This document shows positions 62,926 through 64,000 of a DNA stretch of 64,000 nt, piece by piece (the first letter of the stretch is position 1; each line of letters starts with the position of its first letter). Origin of the DNA: Rivularia sp. T60_A2020_040. GTDB lineage: Bacteria > Cyanobacteriota > Cyanobacteriia > Cyanobacteriales > Nostocaceae. A model generated the notes under the pieces. The model searched no databases. It saw only the letters and a list, made by a program, of their open reading frames with translations, and was not told the DNA's origin. The DNA lies in assembly GCA_015272215.1 (NCBI GenBank), contig JACYMD010000089.1, positions 1 to 64,000 of the forward strand. The letters are read 5' to 3'. Made by a program: the position numbers and the translations under genes.

Positions 62926-63138
62926 GTTGACAGTTGACAGTTGACAGTTGACAGTTAGGAGTGAGGAGTGAGGAGTTAGGAGTTAGTTTTGTAGAGACGG
63001 GGCGTATTGCTACGTCTCTACGGGAGTTAGGAGTTAGGAGTTAGGAGTGAGGAGTTAATAATTATTCTCCCCATCTCCCCATTACCAATTACCCATTACC
63101 CATTACCAATTACCAATTACCCATTACCAATTACCAAT
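62926..63138. repeat. Repeat tract: TTGACAG, GGAGTTA/GGAGTGA, AGACG palindrome and ATTACCA units
   Basis: In order: ACAGTTG units (62926-62956), GAGTGAG/GAGTTAG units (62958-62985), GTAGAGACGGGGCGTATTGC, then TACGTCTCTAC (62991-63021), more GAGTTAG (63025-63056) and ATTACCA/ATTACCC units (63080-63138). Four repeat families are packed between two convergent genes. Confidence 0.85.
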
Positions 63139-63971
63139 TACTCTTCAACAATGGCTTTCAGCTTAGAGGTAAATGTTTCTGAAGAATCGCTTTTTTCTGG
63201 GGTGAATTGTTCAATGGGAGGATGATTTCTCGCAGGAGGAAGAAGCTTGGCTAATGTTTTGTTAATAAAAGGTGTTTCCGATTCTGCTTTTTGTTGTTCC
63301 GATGTTAATTGAGAATTGGTAACAACATGATTTCTCGTTTCTGTTAAGGCTGGCGATGCTGTCGGGGATTTTGGCGTAGATGAAATTACCCGACTAGATG
63401 ACGGGGGAAGTGCTTTTGACACATTTTGACTGCTAGATTTTTCTTCTATTTCAGCACCCATAAACTCCGATTTATGGTTATTTTGACTAATATTTCTTTG
63501 AGATGAAGAATTTAATATATGAGATGATTGGTAATTCCTAATTATCTCCTTGATATTAGGATTACTAGTCACACTTGGTAATGCTGGTGGTAAGCGATTC
63601 CATTTCAAATCTTCAGGTAACTTATTACAAATTAAGCTCTCAAATTCTAAATTGAAATGATAGCTAGGATAATTTCTTCTTAACCAAAGAGTTAGTATCT
63701 GCTGTACTGAAACTGCTTTGTAACGTCCTTGATACAATGCCTCGATTATTCCCAAATGCACCCAATTCGACGGATATTGATTTTCCCAACGCTTGACTAA
63801 CTCGCTGGCACCATACCCACCGAGGTCAAAACTGTAATGTGTTAACAGGGATACCGCTAAATTGTTAGTCACATCGGAGATTTGGGTGAACATGGGTTGG
63901 AAACTAGGGGAGATGGGCATATATTCTGCTACCATCGCAAAAAAAAATAAAGTGTATTTTGATACGGTCAA
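63138..63971 (-). CDS. Conserved cyanobacterial protein of unknown function
   Basis: Up to 277 aa; Met 13 (63935) is an alternative start and the more likely one, since the first residues are hydrophobic and unlike the rest. The N-terminal about 130 residues are conserved-looking: HYSFDLGGYGASELVKRWEN, QYPSNWVHLGIIEALYQGRY and VSVQQILTLWLRRNYPSYHF, then NLEFESLICNKLPEDL. I recall the same pattern in Nostoc hypothetical proteins. The C-terminal half is Ser/Pro/Gln-rich low complexity. No catalytic motif, signal or membrane span is clear. Possibly a DNA- or protein-binding helical module. Confidence 0.65.
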   Translation of the reverse strand: MTVSKYTLFFFAMVAEYMPISPSFQPMFTQISDVTNNLAVSLLTHYSFDLGGYGASELVKRWENQYPSNWVHLGIIEALYQGRYKAVSVQQILTLWLRRNYPSYHFNLEFESLICNKLPEDLKWNRLPPALPSVTSNPNIKEIIRNYQSSHILNSSSQRNISQNNHKSEFMGAEIEEKSSSQNVSKALPPSSSRVISSTPKSPTASPALTETRNHVVTNSQLTSEQQKAESETPFINKTLAKLLPPARNHPPIEQFTPEKSDSSETFTSKLKAIVEE

Positions 63972-64000
63972 CTGTTTCCAAGTATTTCAAATTTAACTAA

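Overview
The window is AT-rich chromosomal DNA from a filamentous, probably heterocyst-forming, cyanobacterium (Nostocales-like). The evidence is: many GCGATCGC (HIP1) octamers; short tandem repeats such as TTGACAG and GGAGTTA between genes; cyanobacterium-typical families (PxcA, DUF1517, DUF1822, DUF1823, group 1 cyanoglobin, RRM protein next to rpsU, ThiD2-ThiE fusion, 4-Cys Ser/Thr kinases); and close resemblance of several proteins to what I remember of Nostoc/Anabaena. Species is not assigned. I saw no rRNA, tRNA, CRISPR array or phage module.

Layout. 1-0.9 kb: a decayed IS1-family element with intact inverted repeats and an 8-bp target duplication. 0.9-7.0 kb (minus): a 2015-aa ELWK-repeat, cadherin-like and RTX surface protein. 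7.7-11.8 kb (minus): rpsU, RRM protein, argD-type aminotransferase, RluA-family pseudouridine synthase. 12.1-14.9 kb (plus): a two-gene SNF2 ATPase module with a coiled-coil partner, convergent with a ParA-like ATPase. 16.2-18.6 kb (plus): sigma-70-like factor and DUF1822 protein. 18.6-26.4 kb: cyanophycinase-like peptidase, AGE-family epimerase, TrmO, a solo TnpB, M48 protease, DOMON-like protein and a hexosamine-kinase-like phosphotransferase. 27-34 kb: DUF4870 protein, cyanoglobin, ileS, DUF1823, acylphosphatase, PxcA. 34-45 kb: lipoprotein, two 4-Cys Ser/Thr kinases (one fused to an FGE/SUMF1 domain), NUDIX hydrolase, ABC exporter, a histidine kinase interrupted by an in-frame TAA, and a DUF1517 protein.

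45.6-59.5 kb is one long plus-strand exopolysaccharide locus. It holds a PssD/PssE (Alg14/Alg13-like) pair, a Wzc/GumC-type co-polymerase kinase, two paralogous O-antigen-ligase/Wzy-like membrane proteins in tandem, a GT2, three GT4 enzymes, a Wzx-type flippase and an acyltransferase-3. Together these could build, modify, flip, polymerise and export a heteropolysaccharide. The window closes with overlapping thiE-thiS (minus), a beta-helix (DUF1565) protein with a SPOR-like tail (plus) and a cyanobacterial protein of unknown function (minus).

The most distinctive signal is how dispersed repeats shape genes. Four proteins (the sigma factor and three consecutive glycosyltransferases) end inside short repeats that supply their last residues and stop codons. 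The NUDIX and acyltransferase reading frames run back into upstream repeats. A roughly 220-bp element with nested inverted repeats, a 60-bp AAGTCGGGTTTTT hairpin family at three loci, and a CGCAGAG element at six sites recur. No clearly new system is proven. The best candidates for one are the SNF2-partner pair and the two-polymerase polysaccharide locus.
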